A stretch of 64,000 bases of DNA from an uncultured Polaribacter sp. (GCA_938084845.1 CALKEB010000022.1:1-64000); one strand, 5' to 3'. Numbered from the stretch's first letter, positions 28,346 to 36,857 are shown. A program made the numbers and translations. The notes: generated from the sequence alone by a model not told the origin.

Positions 28346-29302
28346 ATGAGTATTATTTCTTCAGACATACAAAAAGCAAAAGCAATTCTAGAAAATGAAG
28401 AATTGGTTGCCATACCAACAGAAACTGTATATGGACTGGCTGGTAATATCTTTAGTGAAAAAGCAATAAAATCTATATTTAACACCAAGCAAAGACCTTT
28501 ATTTAACCCATTAATAGTTCATATTTCTAGTGTTACTGAATTGCCTAATATTGTAAAGGAAATTCCTAAAAAGGCAGCGTTATTAGCGCATAAATTTTGG
28601 CCTGGATCTTTGACACTAGTATTAGAGAAAAATAAAAATATTCCCGATTTAATTACAGCTGGTAAAAATACGGTTGCAGTAAGAATTCCAAATCATAAAA
28701 CAACATTGGCATTATTAGCACAACTTTCATTTCCTCTTGCTGCCCCAAGTGCAAACCCCTTTAATCGAATAAGTCCAACAAAAGCATCACATGTAGCGCA
28801 CTATTTTAAAGATCAAATTCAAATGGTTTTAGAGGGGGGACAGTGTAAAAATGGAATTGAATCTACAATTATTGGTTTCGAAAATGATGAGCCTGTTATT
28901 TATAGACTGGGTGCGATTGCAATTGAAGAAATTGAAAAAGTAGTAGGGAAAGTGATTGTGAAAAACCTAGCAGAAAGTAACCCGAACGCTCCAGGTATGT
29001 TAAAAAAGCATTATGCTCCTAGAACAAAAACTATTTTAACATCTACTTTGGAGCAAGAGATTTCAAAATATGCTTCAAAAAAAATTGGAGTACTTTCATT
29101 TCATACCTCCAATCAATCCCATAAAGTTGATTTTGAAATTGTTTTATCACCAAAACAAGATCTTAAAGAAGCTGCAGGTAAATTATATGATGCCATGCAT
29201 CAATTAGATCTATTGGAATTGGATATCATTATAATAGAAAAACTTCCAAATATTGGGTTGGGCAAATCTATGAATGATCGTTTACAAAGAGCTTCATTTT
29301 AA
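28346..29302 (+). CDS. L-threonylcarbamoyladenylate synthase (Sua5/YrdC family)
   Basis: A 318-aa protein that makes threonylcarbamoyl-AMP for the t6A37 modification of ANN-reading tRNAs. The YrdC/TsaC domain covers residues 1-200 (IPTETVYGLAG, KQRPLFNPLIVH, FWPGSLTLVL, AAPSANPFNRISPT). The extra C-terminal Sua5 domain (about 220-318) makes it the longer Sua5 form. The PGMLKKHYAPRT linker motif is present. It ends in a nine-base convergent overlap with aat. The promoter is almost adjacent to the start. Confidence 0.94.
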   Translation: MSIISSDIQKAKAILENEELVAIPTETVYGLAGNIFSEKAIKSIFNTKQRPLFNPLIVHISSVTELPNIVKEIPKKAALLAHKFWPGSLTLVLEKNKNIPDLITAGKNTVAVRIPNHKTTLALLAQLSFPLAAPSANPFNRISPTKASHVAHYFKDQIQMVLEGGQCKNGIESTIIGFENDEPVIYRLGAIAIEEIEKVVGKVIVKNLAESNPNAPGMLKKHYAPRTKTILTSTLEQEISKYASKKIGVLSFHTSNQSHKVDFEIVLSPKQDLKEAAGKLYDAMHQLDLLELDIIIIEKLPNIGLGKSMNDRLQRASF

Positions 29303-29956
29303 AGAATGTGATTGGTCTTTTAGTATTTTTAAAAATTTAGACCTTTCAATTTCATTTGCGCCCAAACTTGCGAGATGTGGATTATAAACTTGGCAATCTA
29401 TAAGTTGATATTTGTTAGATTGAGCTAAATGAATAAATGCGATTTTTGAAGCATTAGCCACCTTACTAAACATACTTTCTCCGCAAAAGACACCATTAAT
29501 TTCTATCCCATACAACCCGCCTACCAACTCTTGGTTTTGGCTATTATTAGAATATTGCCAAACTTCAATAGATTTCGCGACACCTCTTTTATGTAATTTT
29601 ATGTAAGCATGTTCCATATCATCTGTAATCCAAGTGCCTAAACCATCTTTTCGATCAATATTTTTACAATTAGAAATCACTTTTTCAAAACAGGTATTTT
29701 CTGTAATTATAAAAGTAGAACTACGAAGTATTTTTCGCATTGATTTAGAAACTTTAATTTCACTAGGATACAAAACCATTCTTTGCGTTGGACAATACCA
29801 AACAATGGGCTCTCCTTCTGAATACCAAGGAAAAATACCATTCTTATAAGCATGCAATAAGCGTTCTTCAGAAAGATCGCCCCCTAACGCAAGAATACCT
29901 TCTGGAGAGGCAAAAGAATAATCAGGGAATTGTATGTTGTCGGTTAGCCAAATCAT
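29294..29956 (-). CDS. aat: Leucyl/phenylalanyl-tRNA--protein transferase
   Basis: A 220-aa enzyme that adds Leu or Phe from tRNA to N-terminal Lys/Arg of proteins, marking them for ClpS/ClpAP degradation (N-end rule). Diagnostic motifs are PEGILALGGDLSEERLLHAY, GIFPWYSEGEPIVWY, GLGTWITDDM and GGLYGIEINGVFCGESMF. Its 3' end overlaps the Sua5 gene by nine bases on the opposite strand. Full length. Confidence 0.95.
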   Translation of the reverse strand: MIWLTDNIQFPDYSFASPEGILALGGDLSEERLLHAYKNGIFPWYSEGEPIVWYCPTQRMVLYPSEIKVSKSMRKILRSSTFIITENTCFEKVISNCKNIDRKDGLGTWITDDMEHAYIKLHKRGVAKSIEVWQYSNNSQNQELVGGLYGIEINGVFCGESMFSKVANASKIAFIHLAQSNKYQLIDCQVYNPHLASLGANEIERSKFLKILKDQSHSLK

Positions 29957-30034
29957 TTAAAAAAACTACAAATTTAAGCACTACAAAGAAATACTTTAAT
30001 TTCTATTTAACAGAACTTTTAGAGATTTATACTT

Positions 30035-30042
30035 TATTTTTG
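30035..30042 (+). promoter_or_regulatory. -7 promoter element before the DedA-like gene
   Basis: TATTTTTG is an exact TAnnTTTG match. A TTG codon in frame lies nine bases after it (30052) and an ATG 30 bases after it (30073); transcript mapping would decide which is the start. Confidence 0.55.
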
Positions 30043-30072
30043 TAGGCTATTTTGAACATAGAGAATAGGTGC

Positions 30073-30699
30073 ATGATTAAGAGAAAAAAAAAAGTAAAAT
30101 CAAATCGAAAAAGATTTCAATTAGTTCATAAATATTATGAAAGAACTGGATTATATTCTTTTGTAGGTAAAAATTTAAAAAACTCAATACTTCCTATTTT
30201 AGGAACTGTTTTAGTAATTTATATTTTTAACAAATATGTGTATAATATTAATGATGGATTGCGTCATTTTACAGAAACATTCTCAAAAACTAGTATTTTA
30301 GCTATATTTTTTATTTCTGAATCTATTTTGGGGCTAGTTCCTCCAGAAATTTTTATCGCTTGGGCAAAAAAAACAGAAGCGCCTATTCTAAACCTATCCA
30401 TACTTGCATTACTCTCTTACTCTGGTGGTTTAGTTTCTTATTCTTTAGGTAAATTTATTTCTAAATTAGAAAAAGTAAGAATGTACCTTGAAGTAAAAAT
30501 GGCTAAAAGTTTAAACAACACAAAAAAATGGGGTGGTATTTTAATCTTAGTAGGTGCTCTTTTACCCTTACCATTCGCAATAGCCTGTTTAGCAGCAGGT
30601 ATGATAAAATATCCCTTTAAAAATGTGTTCTTTTTTGGACTATTTAGGTTGGTTAGATTTGCCATTTATGGTTGGGCAATTTTTAAAGTAGTTCATTAA
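30073..30699 (+). CDS. DedA/SNARE-associated (VTT) family-like membrane protein
   Basis: About 208 aa from the ATG at 30073. A basic N-terminus (KRKKKVKSNRKRF) is followed by about five membrane helices. The region FISESILGLVPPEIFIAW and the later GALLPLPFAIACLAAG resemble the two re-entrant segments of VTT-domain proteins, which are lipid scramblase/flippase-like. An in-frame TTG at 30052 would add seven residues; the ATG is preferred because nothing in the extension looks conserved. The DUF1456 gene follows after 17 bases but has its own -7-like element. Family assignment is moderate. Confidence 0.68.
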   Translation: MIKRKKKVKSNRKRFQLVHKYYERTGLYSFVGKNLKNSILPILGTVLVIYIFNKYVYNINDGLRHFTETFSKTSILAIFFISESILGLVPPEIFIAWAKKTEAPILNLSILALLSYSGGLVSYSLGKFISKLEKVRMYLEVKMAKSLNNTKKWGGILILVGALLPLPFAIACLAAGMIKYPFKNVFFFGLFRLVRFAIYGWAIFKVVH

Positions 30700-30704
30700 A
30701 AGCC

Positions 30705-30712
30705 TATCTTTA
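30705..30712 (+). promoter_or_regulatory. -7-like element four bases before the DUF1456 start
   Basis: TATCTTTA differs from TAnnTTTG only at the last base and lies four bases before the ATG at 30717, another possible leaderless start. Confidence 0.45.
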
Positions 30713-30716
30713 CAGC

Positions 30717-30962
30717 ATGGGATTAACAAACAACGATATTTTTAAAAAATTAAGAGTAGCTCATAAATTAAGAGATACAGATATTATTGATATTTGTGCT
30801 TTGGTAGATTTTAAAGTTACTAAAGGAGAACTAGGGGCTATCTTTAGAAAAGAAGATCACCCTAAATATATAGAATGTGGAGATCAATTTTTACGCAACT
30901 TTTTAAATGGGTTAATTATTCACCTAAGAGGACCAATGCCAAAAAAAGAAGAGAAACAATAA
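30717..30962 (+). CDS. DUF1456 (YehS-like) protein, single-repeat form
   Basis: An 81-aa protein with one copy of the DUF1456 unit (NNDIFKKLRVAHKLRDTDII, then GELGAIFRKEDHPKYIECGD). Enterobacterial YehS has about 156 residues with two such units, so this is a half-size form. Its role is unknown. It ends before a bidirectional hairpin shared with the convergent DUF3127 gene. Confidence 0.85.
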   Translation: MGLTNNDIFKKLRVAHKLRDTDIIDICALVDFKVTKGELGAIFRKEDHPKYIECGDQFLRNFLNGLIIHLRGPMPKKEEKQ

Positions 30963-31020
30963 ATTCTAAGTAAGAATTTATTTTTGCACTCAGGTAAAAG
31001 AATAAAGACTATAAATAAAA

Positions 31021-31052
31021 AGAGAGAATCCATTAAATGAATTCTCTCTTTT
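31021..31052. terminator. Bidirectional terminator between DUF1456 and DUF3127 genes
   Basis: AGAGAGAAT at 31021-31029 pairs with ATTCTCTCT at 31041-31049, flanked by an A run before and a short T run after. Confidence 0.8.
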
Positions 31053-31077
31053 CTATTTTATCAAAAAATCTAATGAA

Positions 31078-31446
31078 CTAGAAAGGTAAATCGTCTGGCT
31101 CATCTTCAGAAACCTTACTTGCAGGCTCAAACTGATCTACTGGAGGTAGGTTATTAGCTTGTGGTGCAGAAGATAGATTCTCTATTCTCCAACCTTGAAT
31201 TGAATTAAAATACTTTGCTTCACCCTGTGGATTAATCCACTCTCTTCCTCTTAAGTTTATAGATACTTTAACATCTTGTCCAACACTATAATTGTTTAAC
31301 AAATCTGTTTTATCCTGTACAAATTCTACCATTATCATTTGTGGGTACTGCTCATCTGTAGTTACTACAAGCTCTCTCTTTCTAAACCCATTAGAACCAA
31401 AGGTTTGTACATCTCCTATTAACTTTATTTTTCCAATTACTTCCAT
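31078..31446 (-). CDS. DUF3127 protein
   Basis: About 122 aa from the ATG at 31446 (MEVIGKIKLIGDVQTFG); an upstream ATG at 31476 would overlap the preceding gene and add unconserved residues. The body matches the DUF3127 family (PF11325), a small OB-fold-like protein of Bacteroidota (KRELVVTTDEQYPQMIMVEF, SINLRGREWINPQGEAKYF). The C-terminus ends in acidic DEPDDLPF, which is strikingly like the acidic tails of single-stranded DNA-binding proteins. A role in DNA or RNA binding is inference. It follows the flavin reductase gene after five bases, so they are co-transcribed. Confidence 0.85.
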   Translation of the reverse strand: MEVIGKIKLIGDVQTFGSNGFRKRELVVTTDEQYPQMIMVEFVQDKTDLLNNYSVGQDVKVSINLRGREWINPQGEAKYFNSIQGWRIENLSSAPQANNLPPVDQFEPASKVSEDEPDDLPF

Positions 31447-31451
31447 AATAC

Positions 31452-32312
31452 TTATTTTAATAAAAGTACTTTCCAAGCACTTTCTACATCATTTTTACTT
31501 AAATATTGTTGAGCAAATGTATGTTTTTTTACAATTTCTAACCCTATAAATTCTGGATGTTCTTTGCTAAAGTTATCAACAGCTATAGCATCTGGCAATT
31601 GTTCTACATTACCTAACATCCCTAAATTATTACCTGTTAACACAGTGCTGTTTCTTATTTCACTAGGTATTGCATCTACGCCAATACCAAGTTTGGCAAC
31701 AGGCTTTGGGATTTCAAAAAAACCCTCTTTAGCTCTTGTATAATAACTACCTCCTGCTCTTGCTACCAAATCAATTTTATGTTGATCTATACTACCATCT
31801 TCTGCCAAAACATCTTCTGAAACATGCATTTTTACGACTTCACAAATAATCAGATTACCAGCCCCACCCTCATCACCAGTAACTATAACATCTTTTACCT
31901 GACACTCAAATTGTACTGGAGACTCTGCTACTCTATAAGGGTTAACCTCATCAGAGGCTAACATGTTAAAACCTGCTTTTTCAAACTCATTTACCCCTTT
32001 TGGAAACTCAGAGCTACTTAAAGACATTTGGTGTACCATATCATAATTTACAACATTTATAACCACCTCTTTTGTTTCTAATGCATTGTCTAAAGTATGT
32101 TTTACAGTATTGTCTCTTACTCTTCTTGCTGGAGAAAAAATTAAGATTGGTGGATTGGAACTAAACACGTTAAAAAAACTGTAAGGAGATAAATTTGGAT
32201 TTCCGTCGGCATCAACAGTACTAGCAAAAGCTATTGGTCTTGGCGCAATTGCTCCTAGTAAATATCTGTGTAATTTACCTGTCGAAATTTCGTTGGGATT
32301 TATTGTAAGCAT
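31452..32312 (-). CDS. Flavin reductase family protein (FMN-binding split barrel)
   Basis: A 286-aa protein with the flavin-reductase-like fold: PRPIAFASTVDADGNPNLSP, FNVFSSNPPILIFSPARR, ETKEVVINVVNYDMV and GVNEFEKAGF. Such proteins reduce or bind FMN, often to feed a monooxygenase; the partner is unknown. It is longer than the minimal 170-aa form and belongs to the ~290-aa group common in Bacteroidota. First gene of a two-gene unit with the DUF3127 gene; divergent from the histidine kinase gene. Confidence 0.9.
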   Translation of the reverse strand: MLTINPNEISTGKLHRYLLGAIAPRPIAFASTVDADGNPNLSPYSFFNVFSSNPPILIFSPARRVRDNTVKHTLDNALETKEVVINVVNYDMVHQMSLSSSEFPKGVNEFEKAGFNMLASDEVNPYRVAESPVQFECQVKDVIVTGDEGGAGNLIICEVVKMHVSEDVLAEDGSIDQHKIDLVARAGGSYYTRAKEGFFEIPKPVAKLGIGVDAIPSEIRNSTVLTGNNLGMLGNVEQLPDAIAVDNFSKEHPEFIGLEIVKKHTFAQQYLSKNDVESAWKVLLLK

Positions 32313-32374
32313 ACTGTTTTTTTTGATTGTAAAGATACTATCTATACTTGAAATGAGTTATATGCTAGAAACCT

Positions 32375-32382
32375 TATCTTTG
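32375..32382 (+). promoter_or_regulatory. -7 promoter element before the histidine kinase gene
   Basis: TATCTTTG is an exact TAnnTTTG match, six bases before an ATG at 32389. If used, it excludes the earlier possible starts at 32293, 32353 and 32362 and makes the mRNA nearly leaderless. Confidence 0.55.
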
Positions 32383-32388
32383 TTTTTA

Positions 32389-33546
32389 ATGAATTTTTTC
32401 TCAAATACATTATTGTTTAAACGAATCATCGTGTTTGTTTCATTTGTCATTGTAACCTTAATACTTTGGAATACCTATACCTTTTTTCAAAAGTTTAAGC
32501 AAGCAGAAAGAGGTAAAATGGAAATTCATGGGGAAGCTATAAAAGAATTAAATACAGAAAGTTTAGCAGAATTAGACGAAAGTATTTCTAATTTACCGTT
32601 AAGTATTATCAGCAAAACTAAAGACATTCCCTTTATTTTAGTTGGAGATGATGGTAAAATTAAAGGATCAAATAATTTAAATCCAAAAAAGGAAAACGAT
32701 CCAAAATATTTACAAGCGCAATTAGAAATTATGAAAAGTCAAAATCAACCCATTAAGGTTGATTATTTAGGGAAAACAGACTATATCTATTATCGCGATT
32801 CTGATTTATTGAGAAAACTAACCTATTATCCACTTGCTCTTTTACTTATTTTAATTCTATTTTTAACGATCATATATTTATTTTATAAAACAAATAAAGC
32901 TTCTGAAACCAATAAATTATGGACAGGAATGGCAAAAGAGACCGCACATCAAATAGGTACACCTTTGTCTTCTTTATTAGGTTGGATTTCTATATTAAAA
33001 ATGGAAAAGGCAGATGAAACTTATGTAAAAGAAATTGAAAAAGATGTACATCGATTAAACACCATTGCCAACCGATTTTCTAAAATTGGCTCTAGGCCAA
33101 CATTAAAAAAAGAAAATGTTGTCATGATTACCAGACAGGCATTCGATTATTTAGAATCTAGAAGTTCTAAACAAATAAAATATTCTTTTTTTAGTGCTAA
33201 CGATAAAATTTTTACCGATATAAATGCAGAGCTTTTTGGTTGGGTTATCGAAAATTTAATAAAAAATGCTATTGATGCAATGTTAGGAAAAGGAATTTTA
33301 AGTCTCTCAATAACAGAAAAAGGGAAATTTATAGAAATTTTAGTTTCCGATAACGGAAAAGGTATTCCAAAAAAAAGTTACAAACAGATTTTCAAACCAG
33401 GATTTACTACAAAAAAAAGAGGATGGGGTTTAGGTTTATCTTTATCTAAACGAATTGTAGAAGATTATCTTAAAGGAAAAATTAGCGTAAAAAAATCAGT
33501 AATTAATGAGGGTACTACTTTTCAGATTATTTTAAATAAAAGCTAA
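32389..33546 (+). CDS. Membrane sensor histidine kinase
   Basis: About 385 aa from the ATG at 32389. One membrane helix lies near the N-terminus (RIIVFVSFVIVTLILW) and another near residue 155 (YPLALLLILILFLTIIYLF), enclosing a small extracytoplasmic sensor region. The dimerisation/phosphoacceptor segment is AKETAHQIGTPLSSLLGWI with the phospho-His, followed by HATPase motifs ENLIKNAIDAM, VSDNGKGIP and GWGLGLSLSKRIV. All key residues are present, so it should be active. No response regulator is adjacent, so it is an orphan kinase here. The start is chosen because the promoter-like TATCTTTG lies just before it. Confidence 0.88.
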   Translation: MNFFSNTLLFKRIIVFVSFVIVTLILWNTYTFFQKFKQAERGKMEIHGEAIKELNTESLAELDESISNLPLSIISKTKDIPFILVGDDGKIKGSNNLNPKKENDPKYLQAQLEIMKSQNQPIKVDYLGKTDYIYYRDSDLLRKLTYYPLALLLILILFLTIIYLFYKTNKASETNKLWTGMAKETAHQIGTPLSSLLGWISILKMEKADETYVKEIEKDVHRLNTIANRFSKIGSRPTLKKENVVMITRQAFDYLESRSSKQIKYSFFSANDKIFTDINAELFGWVIENLIKNAIDAMLGKGILSLSITEKGKFIEILVSDNGKGIPKKSYKQIFKPGFTTKKRGWGLGLSLSKRIVEDYLKGKISVKKSVINEGTTFQIILNKS

Positions 33547-33572
33547 TTTAACCTCTATAAAACAGCTTGTAA

Positions 33573-33962
33573 TTATTTAAAATTACTAGCAATTTTTTTT
33601 GAAAGCGAAATGAACTCATCATGAGTTAAGCTCACTTTATGAGTAAATTGCATATCTGACATAACATTTGTAGGAACTAAGTGCACATGAACATGTGGTA
33701 CTTCTAACCCAATTACGCTCATTCCAATTCGTTTACAAGAGATTGTTTCTTCTAAAGCTTTAGCAACTCGATATGAAAAACGCATCAATTTACTATATGC
33801 CTCCTCAGAAAGATCAAATATTTTATTTTCTTCTTTTTTAGGTACAACCAGTGTATGTCCTTTTGCATTTGGATTTATGTCTAAGAATGCAATAAAATCT
33901 TTATCTTCTGCCACTTTATAACTTGGTAATTCTCCTGTTATTATTTTTGTAAATATGCTCAT
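33573..33962 (-). CDS. HIT family nucleotide-binding protein
   Basis: A 129-aa histidine triad hydrolase. Motifs are FTKIITGELPSYKV at the start, LDINPNAKGHTLVVPKK, and the triad VPHVHVHLVP near residue 92. It hydrolyses purine nucleotide phosphoramidates or similar adducts. It lies downstream of greA in the same direction but behind a strong terminator, so it is probably expressed separately or by readthrough. Confidence 0.95.
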   Translation of the reverse strand: MSIFTKIITGELPSYKVAEDKDFIAFLDINPNAKGHTLVVPKKEENKIFDLSEEAYSKLMRFSYRVAKALEETISCKRIGMSVIGLEVPHVHVHLVPTNVMSDMQFTHKVSLTHDEFISLSKKIASNFK

Positions 33963-34013
33963 CTAATTTACTTTGAATTCTTATTTTTTTTGTCTGAAGT
34001 AAATATAAAAAAG

Positions 34014-34046
34014 AATTCGGGTTTTGACGCTGTCAAAACCCGAATT
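34014..34046 (-). terminator. Strong terminator after greA
   Basis: A perfect 15-bp stem (34014-34028 with 34032-34046) with a 3-base loop. On the - strand it is followed by TCTTTTTTAT. It lies 22 bases after the greA stop. Confidence 0.93.
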
Positions 34047-34068
34047 TATGAAGTAATCTAGATGTTAA

Positions 34069-34542
34069 TTACCTTGAAATTTCAATTATTTCGAACTTCA
34101 TAATTCCACTAGGCACTTGAATTTCTGCAATTTCACCAACTTTTTTTCCTAAAAGTCCTTTTCCTATTGGAGAGTTTACAGAAAGTTTACCATTTCTTAC
34201 ATCGGTCTCAGAATCTGCAACTAATCTGTAAGAAAATTCCATAGCATTTGTAGTGTTTTTAATTTTTACATTAGAATGAATTAGAATTTTAGAAGTATCT
34301 AATTGGCTTTCGTCTAAAATACGAGCATTAGCAACAACGTTTTTAAGCTTCGCAATTTTAGTTTCTAAATGAGACTGCTCTTCTTTTGCAGCATGATACT
34401 CTGCATTTTCACTTAAATCTCCTTTATCTCTTGCATCTGCAATTTCTTGTGTGACTCTTGGTCTTTCTACTTGCTCTAATTGATGTAATTCATCTTTTAA
34501 TTTTTTTAATCCTTCAGGGGAATAATAGGAAATATCACTCAT
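34069..34542 (-). CDS. greA: Transcription elongation factor GreA
   Basis: A 157-aa factor that rescues backtracked RNA polymerase by stimulating transcript cleavage. The N-terminal coiled coil (residues 8-75) bears the acidic tip (DKGDLSENAEYHAAKEEQ), and the C-terminal FKBP-like domain has SPIGKGLLGKKVGE. Standard length. A perfect hairpin terminator follows. Confidence 0.97.
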   Translation of the reverse strand: MSDISYYSPEGLKKLKDELHQLEQVERPRVTQEIADARDKGDLSENAEYHAAKEEQSHLETKIAKLKNVVANARILDESQLDTSKILIHSNVKIKNTTNAMEFSYRLVADSETDVRNGKLSVNSPIGKGLLGKKVGEIAEIQVPSGIMKFEIIEISR

Positions 34543-34727
34543 TTTTATTTGTTTTAGATTTTATCGAATTCTTTTTCAGGCATCTTCCATTAGAATCGAA
34601 TTTGTTTTATAAAAACCTTTTTAGGTAAATTTAAAAAATCTCATTGCCTTTGCAGGAATGAGATTAGATAACAAATGTACAAAATATTTGTAACTTGTCA
34701 TCGTTTTAAATAAAACACCTATTTATA

Positions 34728-35144
34728 ATGATCAAGAAAATAATTTGTTTATTTCTTTTTTGTGGGTTCATAAACTGCTCTGAAACAACTAATTTAAATA
34801 ATTGTATTCGATCTTTTAGTATTAGTGTTGTCACCGATTTAAACAATCCCAGTTTGATTAATGCTCAAATACCTGGTGGTTTTGCAGAACTTTCTGGAGG
34901 GAATAAAGGCTTGCTTTTGTTTAATAAAAATGGGACTGATTTTGTAGCTTTTGATAGACTTTGTCCTAATAGTGATTGCGCTACACCTATGACTTTTGAA
35001 AATAGATTATTAATGTGCACTTGTGATGGAGGTACTTACAGTGTTGATTTTGGAGGTGCTCCTCAAAAAGAAGGCTTCGATTGCCCAGCAATAGAATATA
35101 GCGTTACAAAAAATGGTTCCTCAATTCGAATCAGTAATTTTTAG
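34728..35144 (+). CDS. Rieske-like lipoprotein with altered cluster-ligand motif
   Basis: A 138-aa lipoprotein (lipobox CGFINCSE). The last 90 residues have the layout of a Rieske domain: FVAFDRLCPNSDCATPM, then LLMCTCDGGTYSV and a final beta strand. A Rieske [2Fe-2S] site needs CxH and CxxH; here both histidines are absent (CPN and CTCDGG), though four cysteines remain. It therefore either binds no cluster, uses disulfides instead, or holds a different, all-Cys site. Probably conserved in flavobacteria. It is monocistronic, between greA (divergent) and purK. Confidence 0.72.
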   Translation: MIKKIICLFLFCGFINCSETTNLNNCIRSFSISVVTDLNNPSLINAQIPGGFAELSGGNKGLLLFNKNGTDFVAFDRLCPNSDCATPMTFENRLLMCTCDGGTYSVDFGGAPQKEGFDCPAIEYSVTKNGSSIRISNF

Positions 35145-35167
35145 TAGTTTCTTATATTTTAGATGTG

Positions 35168-35175
35168 TATTTTTG
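35168..35175 (+). promoter_or_regulatory. -7 promoter element of purK-purE
   Basis: TATTTTTG is an exact TAnnTTTG match 22 bases before the GTG start of purK. Confidence 0.55.
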
Positions 35176-35197
35176 CAAGTAAACAAGATATAGTATC

Positions 35198-36355
35198 GTG
35201 AAAAATTATTTTTCTTCAGATTTTAAATTAGGAATTTTAGGCGGAGGGCAACTAGGAAGAATGTTACTTGCCGATACTCAAAAATTCGATATTCATACTT
35301 CTATTTTAGATGGTAATGCGTCTGCGCCTTGTGCAGAAATTTGTAATACGTTTGTGGTTGGAGATTTATTAGACTTTGAAGCAGTATATCATTTTGGTAA
35401 AACTGTAGATTTACTAACCATAGAAATCGAAAACGTTAATTTAGATGCTTTAGATAAATTAGAAGAAGAAGGTCTTACCATTTATCCAAAACCTAAAGAT
35501 TTAAGAATTATTCAAAGTAAAGCACGTCAAAAAAATTTTTATCTAGACCATCAAATCCCTACAGCAGAATTCTCTCACTATGCGTATTTACAAGAGTTAA
35601 TTCATTCTTATGAAAATAACATTATTAATTTCCCTTTTGTATGGAAAGCTGCTCGCTTTGGTTATGATGGAAATGGTGTGAAAATTGTAAGAAATATTGA
35701 AGATTTACAAAGTTTACCAAAAGTAGAATGTATTACAGAAAAATTAATTCCATTTAAAAATGAACTGGCAGTAATCGTAGCTAGAAATGCTGCTGGAGAA
35801 ACTACTACATATCCTGTTGTAGAAATGGAATTTCATCCAGAAGCAAATCAGGTAGAATATGTAATTTGTCCAGCTAGAATAGATTTTAACGTAGCAGAAA
35901 AAGCTAGAGAGATCGCTTTAGACGTGGTGAGTAAATTGGACTTTGTAGGTTTATTAGCTGTGGAAATGTTTCAAACAGTAGACGATAAAATTTTAGTTAA
36001 TGAAGTTGCACCAAGGCCTCATAATTCTGGCCATTACTCTATAGAAGCTAGTTATACCAGTCAATTTGAGCAACATTTACGATCAATTTTAAATTTACCT
36101 TTAGGAAATACCGAAAGCAAGGTAGCAGGAATTATGGTTAACTTAGTGGGTGAAGAAGGGTTTTCTGGAGAGGTACACTATGAAAACTTAAACGATATTT
36201 TAAAAATTGATGGAGTTACACCACATATTTATGGTAAAAAAGAAACGCGTCCTTTTCGCAAAATGGGGCATGTAACTATCATAAATTCAGATATTGATAA
36301 AGCAAGAGCAATAGCACAACAAGTAAAAGAAACAATAAGAGTGATTAGCAAATAA
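35198..36355 (+). CDS. purK: N5-carboxyaminoimidazole ribonucleotide synthase
   Basis: A 385-aa ATP-grasp enzyme of purine synthesis that converts AIR, ATP and bicarbonate to N5-CAIR. Motifs: KLGILGGGQLGRMLLADT at the N-terminus, FPFVWKAARFGYDGNGV in the ATP-grasp fold and VNEVAPRPHNSGHYSIEA near the active site. The start is GTG at 35198; no ATG lies before the conserved N-terminus. purE begins two bases after the stop, so the two are translated from one mRNA and act in sequence. Confidence 0.96.
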   Translation: MKNYFSSDFKLGILGGGQLGRMLLADTQKFDIHTSILDGNASAPCAEICNTFVVGDLLDFEAVYHFGKTVDLLTIEIENVNLDALDKLEEEGLTIYPKPKDLRIIQSKARQKNFYLDHQIPTAEFSHYAYLQELIHSYENNIINFPFVWKAARFGYDGNGVKIVRNIEDLQSLPKVECITEKLIPFKNELAVIVARNAAGETTTYPVVEMEFHPEANQVEYVICPARIDFNVAEKAREIALDVVSKLDFVGLLAVEMFQTVDDKILVNEVAPRPHNSGHYSIEASYTSQFEQHLRSILNLPLGNTESKVAGIMVNLVGEEGFSGEVHYENLNDILKIDGVTPHIYGKKETRPFRKMGHVTIINSDIDKARAIAQQVKETIRVISK

Positions 36356-36357
36356 TT

Positions 36358-36837
36358 ATGGTAGGAATTATAATGGGAAGTGATTCGGATCTTCCAATAA
36401 TGCAAGAAGCAATAGACATTTTAGAAAGTTTTGATATTCAAATAGAGGTAGATATTGTTTCTGCACATAGAACACCAGAAAAGCTTTTTGATTATTCTAA
36501 AAACGCACACAAAAGAGGTATAAAAGCAATTATTGCTGGTGCTGGAGGTGCTGCTCACTTACCAGGAATGATTGCTAGCATGAGTCCTTTACCCGTAATT
36601 GGAGTTCCTGTAAAAAGTAGAAATTCTATTGACGGTTGGGATTCTATTTTATCTATTTTACAAATGCCTGGGGGTGTACCTGTTGCAACCGTAGCTTTAG
36701 ACGGTGCAAAAAATGCAGGGATTTTAGCAGCTCAAATAATTGGGGCATCCGATAAATGTGTGTTAGATAAAATTATAGCCTATAAAGAAGGGTTAAAACT
36801 TAAAGTTGAAAGAGCTTCTGAAAGCGTAAAAAAATAA
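36358..36837 (+). CDS. purE: N5-carboxyaminoimidazole ribonucleotide mutase
   Basis: A 159-aa class I PurE that converts N5-CAIR to CAIR. The motifs IIMGSDSDLPIMQEA and VDIVSAHRTPEKLFDY carry the catalytic Ser and His, and AGAGGAAHLPGM is conserved. It follows purK by two bases and is ended by a hairpin terminator. Confidence 0.97.
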   Translation: MVGIIMGSDSDLPIMQEAIDILESFDIQIEVDIVSAHRTPEKLFDYSKNAHKRGIKAIIAGAGGAAHLPGMIASMSPLPVIGVPVKSRNSIDGWDSILSILQMPGGVPVATVALDGAKNAGILAAQIIGASDKCVLDKIIAYKEGLKLKVERASESVKK

Positions 36838-36857
36838 AAGAATACAACTAATAATAG

